DNA of 64,000 nt from Symsagittifera roscoffensis (GCF_963678635.1 NC_087065.1:40985430-41049429), one strand, 5' to 3'; numbered from the stretch's first letter, positions 21,761 to 33,382 are shown. The notes: generated from the sequence alone by a model not told the origin. Program-made: numbers and translations.

Positions 21761-23115
21761 TTAGTAACTCATAATTAACATCACTAACAGGTTTAGCTGC
21801 TTTAGATTCTGATCCGGTTTTTGCTTTTCTCTTAACGGTATCTTCGGGCCTGTTCTGCTTCCTACGCTTCGTCTTGGTTTGTCGGTGGGTCTATTTGGTT
21901 GAGTCTCTGTAACTTCTGATGTGGCAATCGGTTCTTTGATGTCCAATTCTTCCGTGGGAGCACTGAACTTTTTTTTTTCGGTTTTAACTGTTTCTCCTTC
22001 CGGCGTAGACCGACTATGAGATTCTATTTTCGAGTTAGGGAACTCCACAACTACAAAAACGTTTTTATTATTCATCCGTTTCTTTGGTTGCATTTAGTTT
22101 CTTTCATCCCGCTTCCTGAGAGTTTACTTTTGTTCGTTCATGAAAAGCCTTTAACTTATCATGCGGAACTATTTGCTGTTTCTTAGATCTTTGGTCTTCA
22201 ATCACAAAATTTAGATCACTTACAGTCTTTATGATTATCAGTGGTCCGTTATAGAACGAATTAAATTTCTTTGTCTGTCCCTCGCAAAGGGTTTGGTTAA
22301 AAAGTTGTACTTTGTCGTTCACGTTATACTTAGGTCAGATTTGTTTTTCCTCGTAGAAAATCTTTTCCTGTTCTTTTTCGACGTTCATTGTATTACGCAC
22401 CAGTTCGTGGCTGGTCTGGAGTTCCTTCCTCAGGTCTCTGACGTAATCGTTGGCGTTGCAAACACTTTAGTTTGTGATGTTTTGTACATGCAATCTATCG
22501 GCTCGATGAAGTAATACGGATTATATTTTGTCACTGCATGAATTGAAGATCTGTAAGCCATCATAACTGTTTGAAGAAGATTGGCCTAGTCATTGTGGTT
22601 TTTTGGCACATATTTAGACAAGACTGCTTCGATTGCTCTGTTGCTTTTTTCAATCAGTTTGTGCCCCTGCAGATTAGCTGGGCATTCAAAGCTTGAAATT
22701 CAATTGTCGACCAATGCCTTAGCTACTGTCTTTGCTTCTTTGTTTTGAAGTGATAACGCTTCGTACCAATTTGAGAATTGATTTCCGATTACAATAATAT
22801 ACTTGAATTCTTCTGATTCCAGTAGCGGTCCCATGATAGCGATCGCTACATGCCAAAACGGATAGCTTGGTTTCAATATCTGCAGTGAATTTTCATTTTT
22901 CTGGCTAGGTTTCTTCTTTGTTGTGCGCTTTTCACAGCTATTAACCCAATCTCCAATATCCCGACTCATTCCAGTCCAGTAAAACTATTCTTGAGTATAC
23001 TGAAAAGTCTTTAATTAAACAAAATGAACACAATATTTATGTAGCGAAATAAGCATTTCCTACATGAACACTGGAGTCACAACAATTCTTTGGACTACGA
23101 TGTACTGTTCTTTGA
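21761..23115 (-). pseudogene. Unit B integrase
   Basis: Same architecture and same internal core deletion as unit A. Protein-level variants (MSRDIGDWVNSCEKRT, FCEGQ replaced by LCEGQ, NFVIEDQ, IVPHDKL) are those of unit C and not those of unit A. The C-terminal domain is at 22322-22104 and the charged tail at 22093-21761. Confidence 0.85.
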
Positions 23116-23349
23116 TCAGTTTCTGTCTTTTTAGTCAGTCTTTTTCAAAAAACAATTTTTTGAAATCTGTCCAAAATTTCCATAAAGTTTTTGAGGAGCC
23201 ACTCGTTTGCCTTTTTTCTGGCTTCTCCTTGTTTTGCACACAGCTTTTTGTCGTTCTTATTTCACTAGATTTCAGTTGAACCGTTTTTAATTCCAAATTG
23301 GAAGATTTTAGGGCTTCTTCTCAGATATTTTTCGAAATATCTGTTGTTT

Positions 23350-24670
23350 TTTGTGATTGATTAACCATCTCCTCAGTGGTAGTTGGAACCCTTGATAAAC
23401 AGTCTGCATGTGGAATTTTCTTGCCCACCTCGTGCTTATTTTCGAATGGGAACTGCCCTAGTTTTTCCAACCATCTAGCTATCATACTGTCTGGCTCTTT
23501 GAAGCTTTAGAGCAACATTAAGGCTCTGTGATCAGTAACTAATAAAAAGATTTGTCACAACAGTTAGTCCGGAAATAATGCGTGAAGTGTACGATTGCGT
23601 ATAGTTCCCTTTTGGTTGAAAAGTAATTGTGTTGTCCATTATTCAGCGTTTTGCTGGTTTACGCAATAACTCAATTTCTACCTTGCTGCTTTTGTGTCAA
23701 TATGGCTGCTATCTCAGTTAATGAAGCATCCGTTTTTAGGCTATACATACCTTCATCAATTGAATATCCCAGTATTGGTGCTTTCTGCAGTTTCTTTTCA
23801 ATGCTTCCTTTCAATGCTCTTATTAAGAAGTTTGTAGAGTGGTTCAGCAGTCTTTCCAAACCCTTCAATAAATTTTCCGTAGATTCAAATGAGTTCTATT
23901 ACCGCCCGCAGTTGTTGATATTGTGAGGATCTTTCTTGTATTACAGTGAGTTTATCTTTTCCGGATCAACTTCTACGCCGTTGTTCGACAAAATATGCTC
24001 AAGAAAATGAATTTTAGTTTAAAAGAACCTGCCTTTTGTTCTAATTAATTTTAAATCAGCTTTATTCAGTCGACACAAAATAACGTCCAAACTCTCTAGT
24101 TGTTCTTGAAATGTTCTACCAAAGGTTATAATGTCGTCTAGGTAGACCAAAGCAATTTCGTATGATAACCCACTTTGTATCAACTCCATTAAATTTTGAA
24201 ATGCTCCTGGCGCGGAGAGCCATCGGTAGACCTTTGCTTTTAAAGAGACCCATTGGCGTTATAAAGGCAGTAAGATGTTGGGAGTCTTCTCTTAGCGCCA
24301 TTTAAAAACAACCAGAAATTAAGTGAATGTGGGAAAAGATCATGTTATCATCCAATGAGTCAACGACATCACTTACCTTTGGTAGGGACCAGCTTACTCT
24401 TTTATCTGACCGTTCAGTCTTCTGTAATCAACTACTAACCTGTGGGTACCCTCTTTGTTCTCAACAAGTATGGTTGGTATTGCACAATTCGAGTGAGTTG
24501 GTTCAACTAGTAGTTCGCTCTTTCTAAATCCTCCCAGATCTTTTTCATGGCATTCCACTTTTCATAATTCATACTTCCTATGCCGAAATGGCTTTGCATC
24601 AGCGATTAATTTTATTTTATGTCTAACTTTATCCAAAAACTTGAGTCCGTTGAGCTGCATGAAAAAGAAC
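23350..24670 (-). pseudogene. Unit B RT and RNase H
   Basis: YLDD box at 24144-24133 and TAA after SGYF at 24304-24302. Extra damage relative to A and C: loss of one base near 24403 (frameshift before the YRxLNGQ motif) and a CGA-to-TGA stop in RNase H after KQQGRN (~23669). It shares with unit A the ~22-bp deletion near 23808. Confidence 0.88.
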
Positions 24671-24988
24671 TGGTTATGTTTCTCAAACATTATCTGCAAA
24701 CTTGTCTTTTCCTCAGATGCCAATTGTGCACTGCCCCGAGTAGCGTGTTGCCTAATTCAAAGGGCTCCTGATGCTGCGGTCGTTCCTTGCTCTAAAGAAC
24801 CCGTTTACTTGAATCTGATGTCTCAAATTGGTATAATGAGCAGTGTTGCTGTCATGGTATATGTTAAAAGCTTCATTTCGCATGTTCAGTACATTCAAGC
24901 AACTTTTCCCTTGGCTTACACTTGTAAGTGAATCAGCTACCAGTAGTCCGGTTTTTCCTTTGAGTTCCTGTATGCCTTCATTTAAACC

Positions 24989-25444
24989 TTATGGGCTGCT
25001 GAGGGCTGTACCATTTTCATCTTTGATGAAGATTTCTACTAGTTTTTCTTGTCTGCTTGGGAATCTTGCATTCTTCTCTGCTATTGCAAACGTTCGGACA
25101 CCAGTCGTTGTTTCTGCTGAGATAGGTAGTGCTGTCCGATGTTTCGTACTGTACAGCAATTGTTCGCCAATTTCTTCGATCATGAAACCCCAACCAAGAA
25201 GGCATGGTAAGCAGTTATCAGCCGTTATTAAAATGTTTCGGGCGATATCTCCGGATTTTGGTTTCATTTGGATTTTGATGTCGACACTGCCAAGTTTTTG
25301 AAACATTGAACTGTTAGCCGCTAACACTTTACTGTTAAAAGCCTTTATGCTTCCCGGCTTTCCAAGCCGCTCATACGTGTCAAAACTAACGAACGAAATG
25401 CTACTCCCGATTTCCCGTTCAATAGTAAGCCCACACTGAAACAT
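24989..25444 (-). pseudogene. Unit B protease
   Basis: A 151-codon frame with the same Glu-Ile-Gly replacement of the catalytic triplet. It differs from unit A at only a few residues (for example SIKAFNSK for SIKVFNSK, and DIARNIL for DIAQNIL). Confidence 0.85.
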
Positions 25445-25472
25445 TTCGATTTGTTATTGGAGCACACCCTGG

Positions 25473-26395
25473 TCACGTTGGTTCGTTCCGTCCTTTTATT
25501 CTTAGGGCATTTTCGCTTAACGTGGATAGGTTTTCCACCAGTAAAACAATTACTACAGTTCTTTGCCCAATGACCCCTTTGCCCACATAGTCAACATATG
25601 TCATTGTGGTTTTCCCTTCTCGGATTGCCATTTCTTTCTCGCGTTTTTGGTCCTGAGGTTGGAGTTCTTGCTCCATCTCTTGAAACTTGCTCCCTATATC
25701 GGTTTCCATTGCGTCGCATTCCTCCCCAGGGGTTGTTGTCTCGTCGACCATGGGTTTATTTTTATTACCAACCGACATCTTCTGAACTGGTCTGTTCATC
25801 GAGTCCGTTAGCATTTCTGTCTGATCCCTCCGTATGGCTGTTATTCGGGGCGTTTGTTCTTTTTCCTCAATTCCAATTACGGCTTCCAGATGAAGTGCGC
25901 ACTCTAAAGCATTCGCCTTGTTCATTTCCTTGTCTCCAATTGTCTTGCGAAGCCGTAGGATTGAGTCTAACTTGGCTGTTGTGGATTCCTTCGAGAAGCA
26001 CTAGCAGGTCTCTTATGTCCTGAGATTTGTCAAATGTTGTAATTCACCCAGTAAATCTGTTAACTTTCCACCTGCCTGCTGCGCGCGACGCTCTAGCCGA
26101 CCGCGGAAGACCACCGGTTTTTCAATGTAATGAATTTGAAAAACTTTAACGGTCTCATCATAGCTGAGAAGGTTAAGTAGCCTCTGGGAGGGTACGGTAA
26201 GTAGCCTCTTGAAGCCTTTGGAAGGGTACGGTAAAAGGCGAAATAATGCAAAAAAAATTCTGTTTTTCGTGCAGTACTTTTCCAGTTTTGCAGTTCGGCT
26301 AATAGCTCAAAATGTGTTGAGTAGCTTTCAATATCGTTAGGACCGGTGAATGCCTCCGTCAATATTGTTTTGGATACCGAACTTGCCGTTGCCAT
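25473..26395 (-). pseudogene. Unit B gag
   Basis: Starts at ATG 26395. The acidic region (25925-25473) is identical to unit A over all 150 codons, and the zinc-knuckle TGA is shared. It carries a one-base difference in the A run near 26250 that ends the capsid frame sooner than in A. Confidence 0.85.
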
Positions 26396-26555
26396 ACATT
26401 ACTATCACCCTGTTTACTTTCTTATCTAGTTTTCCCTGTGGTTGGAATTTTTCTAGGTTTTACCCGCTGATTTCAGCTTAAAATAATCTTTAATGTCCCT
26501 CCAACTACAGTTTATGCCCTTTTTTCAGAGAAATTTGTTATTCACCTCAATTTTC

Positions 26556-27780
26556 AGAAGCATTAGGACAGACTTTTTGCAGAGCGTGAGAGTATTATTG
26601 CAATAGATTAATTTTTTGATTGGGTAAATAAATTTTAGAAGCGACTCTTTGTAATTATTTGTAACTTCCACTGGTACTTTTTCAGTGTAGAAAGCTGTTT
26701 CGGCGAATTTGACGAAATTTTCTTTATTAAAATTTTTCTCCGATTCCGGTTTCTTTTGCTAAATGCCAAATATTTTTTTCTATGTTTTCATTGGTTAAAA
26801 ACTCCCAGGTGAAAAACATTTTTAGTTCAATTTGTTTTACATCTTTACTGGTTAATCTCTTGAAGTTTACTGACAAATCAAACGTGGTTTTCTCAGCTGT
26901 GAAAGATACGGAAAGGTGGTTCCTTTTATTCCTACTGAATAAGGGTTTGATTTCTGAAAACTTCAATAGCGAAAAACCACTTTTTACGGAAATTTCAATT
27001 TGCCCTGAAAGGTAATTACTATTCTTTGTTGCCAAGAGCAAAGAGCTAATTGAGTTCGAAAATTTTGCTAACGAAATTACTGGACCTCCCGTTATTTTCA
27101 CATCGATAATTTACGTTACCTAACCAAATTCGAAACTCTTGTTCCCCCCTTTCTAACTTGTGCCATTCCTGTTGGGTTCTCAAAAACCTACAAACTACCA
27201 ATAGCTACGATTTTTATTTGTGCATTCAATGTGCCAATGGTTAATTCACCATTGTTTAAAACTGAGCCGATAATTTTTTTATCAGTTGGCGAAGACCACT
27301 CCACTGGATATACATATTTGACACCTCTTTTGATCACCTCATGAAAGCTTTTGCTAATTTTACTTTGAAAATATTTGAACACTCTGATGCTGACATGCTA
27401 ACCACATTCTCCAGAGGTATAGTAAAATCCGTTTCCAAAGCCTAGAAATTTAACCGTTTTTGTGTCCCATTTTTTCTCAAGCTTGCAATAAGCTTGGAAT
27501 TATCATGCAGGTATGTTGCTTAACCCCACCAGCTGCTTTTCTTAGGAAGAAGCTTGGAATATTCATGTAGCTATGTTGCATAATCCCACCAGCTGCTTTT
27601 ATTAAGTGCCGTGACTGAATATGACGCCAAATACATGCAATACTTCTGCCTGACTTCTGATGCTACTGGTTTATACATTAAGTCCCAGCTTTTAAGCGGA
27701 TCTGGTTTCCGTTTTGTTTGAGGCAATCGCTATTTTTGCTCAAGTATTTTGTTTCAGACTCAAAAAATTTGTTCAAAATC
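26556..27780 (-). pseudogene. Unit C env-position frame, 3'-truncated
   Basis: The same pieces as in unit B. An additional 64-codon piece at 27382-27188 (KYVYPVEWSSPTDKK, LNNGELTIGTLNAQIK) is open here because of a unit-specific substitution. It is cut at 26556 by the junction. Confidence 0.5.
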
Positions 27781-27864
27781 GTGTGCGATTGAAATGTCGC
27801 CAGATAGTTCTCCTAAGCTCACTCGGTTTTCTAGTATTGTACAGTTTATTACCTTTCGTTCCAT

Positions 27865-29250
27865 TTAGTAACTCATAATTAACATCACTAACAGGTTTAG
27901 CTGCTTTAGATTCTGATCCGGTTTTTGCTTTTCTCTTAACGGTATCTTCGGGCCTGTTCTGCTTCCTACGCTTCGTCTTGGTTTGTCGGTGGGTCTATTT
28001 GGTTGAGTCTCTGTAACTTCTGATGTGGCAATCGGTTCTTTGATGTCCAATTCTTCCGTGGGAGCACTGAACTTTTTTTTCTTTTCGGTTTTAACTGCTT
28101 CTCCTTCCGGCGTAGACCGACTAGGAGATTCTAATTTCGAGTTAGGGAACTCCACAACTACAAAAACGTTTTATTATTCATCCGTTTCTTTGGTTGCATT
28201 TAGTTTCTTTCATCCCGCTTCCTGAGAGTTTACTTTTGTTCGTTCATGAAAAGCCTTTAACTTATCATGCGGAACTATTTGCTGTTTCTTAGATCTTTGG
28301 TCTTCAATCACAAAATTTAGATCACTTACAGTCTTTATGATTATCAGTGGTCCGTTATAGAACGAATTAAATTTCTTTGTCTGTCCCTCGCAAAGGGTTT
28401 GGTTAAAAAGTTGTACTTTGTCGTTCACGTTATACTTAGGTCAGATTTGTTTTTCCTCGTAGAAAATCTTTTCCTGTTCTTTTTCGACGTTCATTGTATT
28501 ACGCACCAGTTCGTGGCTGGTCTGGAGTTCCTTCCTCAGGTCTCTGACGTAATCGTTGGCGTTGCAAACACTTTAGTTTGTGATGTTTTGTACATGCAAT
28601 CTATCGGCTCGATGAAGTAATACGGATTATATTTTGTCACTGCATGAATTGAAGATCTGTAAGCCATTATAACTGTTTGAGAGAAGATTGGCCTAGTCAT
28701 TGTGGTTTTTTTGGCACATATTTAGACAAGACTGCTTCGATTGCTCTGTTGCTTTTTTCAATCAGTTTGTGCCCCTGCAGATTAGCTGGGCATTCAAAGC
28801 TTGAAATTCAATTGTCGACCAATGCCTTAGCTACTGTCTTTGCTTCTTTGTTTTGAAGTGATAACGCTTCGTACCAATTTGAGAATTGATTTCCGATTAC
28901 AATAATATACTTGAATTCTTCTGATTCCAGTAGCGGTCCCATGATAGCGATCGCTACATGCCAAAACGGATAGCTTGGTTTCAATATCTGCAGTGAATTT
29001 TCATTTTTCTGGCTAGGTTTCTTCTTTGTTGTGCGCTTTTCACAGCTATTAACCCAATCTCCAATATCCCGACTCATTCCAGTCCAGTAAAACTATTCTT
29101 GAGTATACTGAAAAGTCTTTTTGTAACCAAAATGAACACAATATTTATGTAGCGAATTGAGCATTTCCTACATGAACACTGGAGTCACAACAATTCTTTG
29201 GACTACGATGTACTGTTCTTTGATCAGTTTCTGTCTTTTTAGTAAGTCTT
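27865..29250 (-). pseudogene. Unit C integrase
   Basis: Zinc-binding region near 29200-29070, core 29077-28808 with the missing catalytic Asp region, C-terminal domain 28428-28210, charged Pro/Lys/Arg-rich tail 28155-27865 (RPTDKPRRSVGSRTG). The core and C-terminal domain proteins are identical to unit B. Confidence 0.85.
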
Positions 29251-29459
29251 TTTCAAAAAACAAATTTTTGAAATCTGTCCAAAATTTCCATAAAGTTTTT
29301 GAGCAGCCACTCGTTTGCCTTTTCTCTGGCCTCTCCTTGTTTTGCACACAGCTTTTTGTCGTTCTTATTTCACTAGATTTCAGTTGAACCGTTTTTAATT
29401 CCAAATTGGAAGATTTTAGGGCTTCTTCTCAGATATTTTTCGAAATATCTGTTGTTTTT

Positions 29460-30800
29460 TGTGATTGATTAACCATCTCCTCAGTGGTAGTTGGAACCCT
29501 TGATAAACAGTCTGCATGTGGAATTTTCTTGCCCACCTCGTGCTTAATTTCGAATGGGAACTGCCCTAGTTTTTCCAACCATCTAGCTATCATACTTTCT
29601 GGCTCTTTGAAGCTTTAGAGCAACATTAAGGCTCTGTGATCAGTAACTAATAAAAAGATTTGTCACAACAGTTAGTCCGGAAATAATGCGTGAAGTGTAC
29701 GATTGCGTATAGTTCCCTTTTGGTTGAAAAGTAATTGTGTTGTCCATTATTCAGCGTTTTGCTGGTGTACGCAATAACTCGATTTCTACCTTGCTGCTTT
29801 TGTGTCAATATGGCTGCTATCCCAGTTAATGAAGCATCCGTTTTTAGGCTATACATACCTTCTTCATTTGAATATCCCAGTATTGGTGCTTGCTGCAGTT
29901 TCTTTTCAATGCTTCCTTGCAAGCTTCATAAAGAAAGAATTTTTCGCTCTTATTAAGAAGTTTGTAGAGTGGTTCAGCTGTCTTTCCAAACCCTTCAATA
30001 AACTTTCGGTAGATTCAAATGAGTCCTAATACCGCCCGCAGTTGTTGATATTGTGAGGATCTTTCATGTAGTTCAGTGAGTTTATCTTTTCCGAATCAAC
30101 TTCTACGCCGTTGTTCGACAAAATATGCCCAAGAAAATGAATTTTTGCTTAAAAGAACCTGCATTTTGTTCTGTTTAATTTTAAATCAGCTTTATTCAGT
30201 CGACACAGAATAACGTCCAAACTCTCTAGTTGTTCTTGAAATGTTCTACCAAAGGTTATAATGTCGTCTAGGTAGACCAAAGCAATTTCGTATGATAACC
30301 CACTTTGTATCAACTCCATTAAATTTTGAAATGCTCCTGGCGCGGAGAGCCATCGGTAGACCTTTGCTTTTAAAGAGACCCATTGGCGTTATAAAGGCAG
30401 TAAGATGTTGGGAGTCTTCTCTTAGCGCCATTTAAAAACAACCAGAAATTAAGTGAATGTGGGAAAAGATCATGTTATCATCCAATGAGTCAACGACATC
30501 ACTTACCTTTGGTAGGGACCAGCTTACTCTTTTGATCTGACCGTTCAGTCTTCTGTAATCAACTACTAACCTGTGGGTTCCCTCTTTGTTCTCAACAAGT
30601 ATGGTTGGTATTGCACAATTCGAGTGAGTTGGTTCAACTAGTAGTTCGCTTTTTCTAAATCCTCCCAGATCTTTTTCATGGCATTCCACTTTTCATAATT
30701 CATACTTCCTATGCCGAAATGGCTTTGCATCAGCGATTAATTTTATTTTATGTCTAACTTTATCCAAAAACTTGAGTCCGTTGAGCTGCATGAAAAAGAA
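29460..30800 (-). pseudogene. Unit C RT and RNase H
   Basis: YLDD at 30274-30263 and TAA after SGCF at 30434-30432. Around 29920-29960 it keeps KLLNKSEKFFLYEACKEAL leading toward the APILGYSNEEG start of RNase H. That is the normal RT-RNase H connection, lost by deletion in A and B. The RNase H piece runs KTDASLTGIAAILTQKQQG to THYFRTNCC. Confidence 0.88.
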
Positions 30801-31089
30801 CTGGTTATGTTTCTCAAACATTATCTGCAAACTTGTCTTTTCCTCAGATGCCAATTGTGCACTGCCCCGAGTAGCGTGTTGCCTAATTCAAAGGGCTCCT
30901 GATGCTGCGGTCGTTCCTTGCTCTAAAGAAGCCGTTTACTTGAATCTGATGTCTCAAATTGGTATAATGAGCAGTGTTGCTGTCATGGTATATGTTAATA
31001 GCTTCATTTCGCATGTTCAGTACATTCAAGCAACTTTTCCCTTGGCTTACACTTGTAAGTGAATCAGCTACCAGTAGTCCGGTTTTTTC

Positions 31090-31575
31090 TTTGAGTTCCT
31101 GTATGCCTTCATTTAAACCTTCTGGGCTGCTGAGGGCTGTACCCTTTTGATCTTTGATGAAGATTTCTCCTAGTTTTTCTTGTCTGCTTGGGAATCTTGC
31201 ATTCTTCTCTGCTATTGCAAACGTTCGGACACCAGTCGTTGTTTCTGCTGATATAGGTAGTGCTGTCCGATGTTTCGTACTGTACAGCAATTGTTCGCCG
31301 ATTTCTTCTATCATGAAACCCCAACCAAGAAGGCATGGTTAGCAGTTATCCGCCGTTATTAAAATGTTTTGGGCGATAACTCCGGACTTTGGTTTCATTT
31401 GGATTTTGATGTCGACACTGCCAAGTTTTTGAAACATTGAACTGTTAGCCGCTAACACTTTACTATTAAAAGCCTTTATGCTTCCCGGCTTTCCAAGCCG
31501 CTCATACGTGTCAAAACTAACGAACGAAATGCTACTCCCAATTTCCCGTTCAATAGGAAGCCCACACTGAAACAT
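31090..31575 (-). pseudogene. Unit C protease (extra stop)
   Basis: Same frame as in A and B with Glu-Ile-Gly at the active site, but a private TAA (31339-31341) replaces Leu just before the PCLLGWGFM motif. Downstream the frame stays open to 30883, showing the protease-RT linker (EGIQELKEKTGLLVADSL). Confidence 0.85.
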
Positions 31576-31603
31576 TTCGATTTGTTATTGGAGCACACCC
31601 TGG

Positions 31604-32525
31604 TCACGTTGGTTCGTTCCGTCCTTTTATTCTTAGGGCATTTTTGCTTAACGTGGATAGGTTTTCCACCAGTAAAACAATTACTACAGTTCTTTGCCCA
31701 ATGACCCCTTTGCCCACATAGTCAACATATGTCATTGTGGTTTTCCCTTCTCGGATTGCCATTTCTTTCTCGCGTTTTTGGTCCTGAGGTTGGAGTTCTT
31801 GCTCCATCTCTTGAAACTCGCTCCCTATATCGGTTTCCATTGCGTCGCATTCCTCCCCAGGGGTTGTTGTCTCGTCGACCATGGGTTTGTTTTTATTACC
31901 AACCGACATCTTTTGAACTAGTCTGTTCATCGAGTCCGTTAGCATTTCTGTCTGATCCCTCCGTATGGCTGTTATTCGGGGCGTTTTTTCTTTTTCCTCA
32001 ATTCCAATTACGGCTTCCAGATGAAGTGCGCACTCTAAAGCATTCGCCTTGTTCATTTCCTTGTCTCCAATTGTCTTGCGAAGCCGTAGGATTGAGTATA
32101 ACTTGGCTGTTGTGGATTCCTTCGAGAAGCACTAGCAGGTGTCTTATGTCCTGAGATTCGTCAAATGCTGTAAATCACCCAGTAAATCTGTTAACTTTCA
32201 CCTGCCTGCTGCGCGCGACGCTCTAGCCGACCGCGGAAGACCACCGGTTTTTCAATGTAATGAATTTGAAAAGCTTTAACGGTCTCATCATAGCTGAGAA
32301 GGTTAAGTAGCCTCTGGGAGGGTACGGTAAGTAGCCTCTTGAAGCCTTTGGAAGGGTACGGTAAAAGGCGAAATAATGCAAAAAAAATTCTGTTTTTCGT
32401 ACAGTACGTTTCCAATTTGGCAGTTCGGCTAATAGCTCAAATTGTGTTCAGTAGCTTTCAATATCGTTAGGACCGGTGAATGCCTCCGGCAATATCGTTT
32501 TGGATACCGAACTTGCCGTTGCCAT
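31604..32525 (-). pseudogene. Unit C gag
   Basis: Starts at ATG 32525 in the conserved position. A private TGA follows IESY (~32448). The acidic frame 32056-31604 differs from A and B at a handful of residues (EKTPRI, NRLVQK, GSEFQE, LSKNAL). Same zinc-knuckle stop. Confidence 0.85.
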
Positions 32526-32685
32526 ACGTTACTATCACCCTGTTTACTTTCTTATCTAGTTTTTCCTGTGGTTGGAGTTTTTCTAGTTCTTACCCGCTGA
32601 TTTCAGCTTAAAATAATCTTTAATGTCCCTCCAACTACAGTTTATGCGCTTTTTTCAGAGAAATTTGTTATTCACCTCAATTTTC

Positions 32686-32941
32686 TTCAACCTTCCGTTG
32701 AGTTCAGTCCAATTGCTTCTTTAAAAAATTATATGACTATTTGCGACCAAATCAGCAGAAAAAGTTCATGATTGATCGATTTATTGTCGAGTTGTCCTGG
32801 TTTTCACTATTAAACCTGAGTTTAACGTGTTTTAACATTTTGTCTGATTTTAATGTTTTCCTGACATGCTCGACCAATTTTGGACCTCTTTCTCGAAACT
32901 CATTCGCTCTTCCTGGCTCTTGTTGTTTTCTCTGTCGCCAC
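32686..32941 (-). other. Element M leader with primer binding site
   Basis: On the sense strand the bases right after the 5' LTR are G then TGGCGACAGAG (32940-32930). TGGCGAC matches the PBS start used by elements primed by an arginine tRNA (known for the 412/mdg1 group of Drosophila), so tRNA-Arg priming is my inference. The rest is leader with one short open frame and ends at the duplication breakpoint (32685). Confidence 0.6.
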
Positions 32942-33382
32942 TGTAGGATCAGCCCAACACTTGCTTTCTAGGAATAAAACTAGGATCGAGTGTAAGTTGA
33001 ATTAAAAACTTTATGTATCTATAAATGCTTTAACATTCATACTTAAAATTGATCTCGCAGAAATTTGAGATAAATACAGGAATTTGATTTTGGAAAAGTT
33101 TGTCAAGGAAGGATTTATTGTACAACTGATTGCTCTAATTGTTCAATTATCATGATGTTCCCGGGTTACCCCGTTCCTATCCTTAACCTGGTATAATATA
33201 AATTTAACCTAGATTACGGATGTTCGCACCTTTTGTCAGTTTTATCTGACACTATATAAAGTGAAATTTTCTCTCGCCTGTCAAGTCGTTTGCATGATTG
33301 TCAGAGTTAATTAATGCGTTGACAGTTCTCAAACATCAAAAATTAGCAATTACTTTTGCCAAAATAGTTCATGTTCTTTACA
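32942..33382 (-). repeat. Element M 5' LTR (441 bp)
   Basis: Homologous end to end with 11912-12343. The sense strand starts TGTAAAGAAC and ends GATCCTACA, followed by the PBS. It sits outside unit C only; no other LTR copy lies within the element. Confidence 0.85.

Larger units (their letters stand above)
1..21769. repeat. Segmental duplication, copy 1
   Basis: This block reappears at 42209-64000 in the same orientation, about 42.2 kb downstream. In the first 2.4 kb I count roughly 13 substitutions (~0.5%). The offset changes in steps at length-variable sites: 42208 at the start, 42206 near 4.8 kb, 42233 after the TAG microsatellite and about 42266 after the AT microsatellite. Both copies run off the window, so the true ends are unseen. 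It may be a tandem duplication with a 42.2 kb period or uncollapsed haplotypes joined by the assembler. Confidence 0.95.
20450..26555 (-). repeat. Element M core unit B (6106 bp)
   Basis: Middle core copy. Its left edge starts abruptly inside the env-position frame at AGAAGCATTAGG and its right edge is the junction at 26555/26556, identical in form to that at 20449/20450. The ends resemble unit A (gag side nearly identical), while roughly 21.9-24.9 kb resembles unit C at diagnostic sites; see findings. Confidence 0.9.
26556..32685 (-). repeat. Element M core unit C (6130 bp)
   Basis: Third core copy in window order and first in sense order. Its right side runs uninterrupted into the leader (TTTTC|TTCAACCTTCC at 32685), so it holds the original 5' breakpoint. 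It keeps a ~22-bp segment before RNase H that A and B lack, which supports it as the least rearranged copy there. Confidence 0.9.
11912..33382 (-). mobile_element. LTR retrotransposon M with an internally triplicated core
   Basis: A minus-strand Ty3/gypsy-type element of 21.5 kb. In sense order: 5' LTR (33382-32942), primer binding site and leader (32941-32686), core unit C, core unit B, core unit A, the remaining env-position region, a coiled-coil/J-domain-like frame, and the 3' LTR (12343-11912). Each core unit runs from the leader end through gag, protease, RT, RNase H and integrase into the env-position frame. There is no LTR at either unit junction, so this is not an LTR-LTR concatemer. 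Without two of the three cores it would be about 9.2 kb, a normal size for an env-bearing LTR element. All coding regions are broken. Confidence 0.88.

Noticed and set aside
14271-32685. LTR-LTR recombination concatemer as origin of the three units
   Set aside because: No LTR sequence is found at either junction; the only LTRs are at 11912-12343 and 32942-33382.
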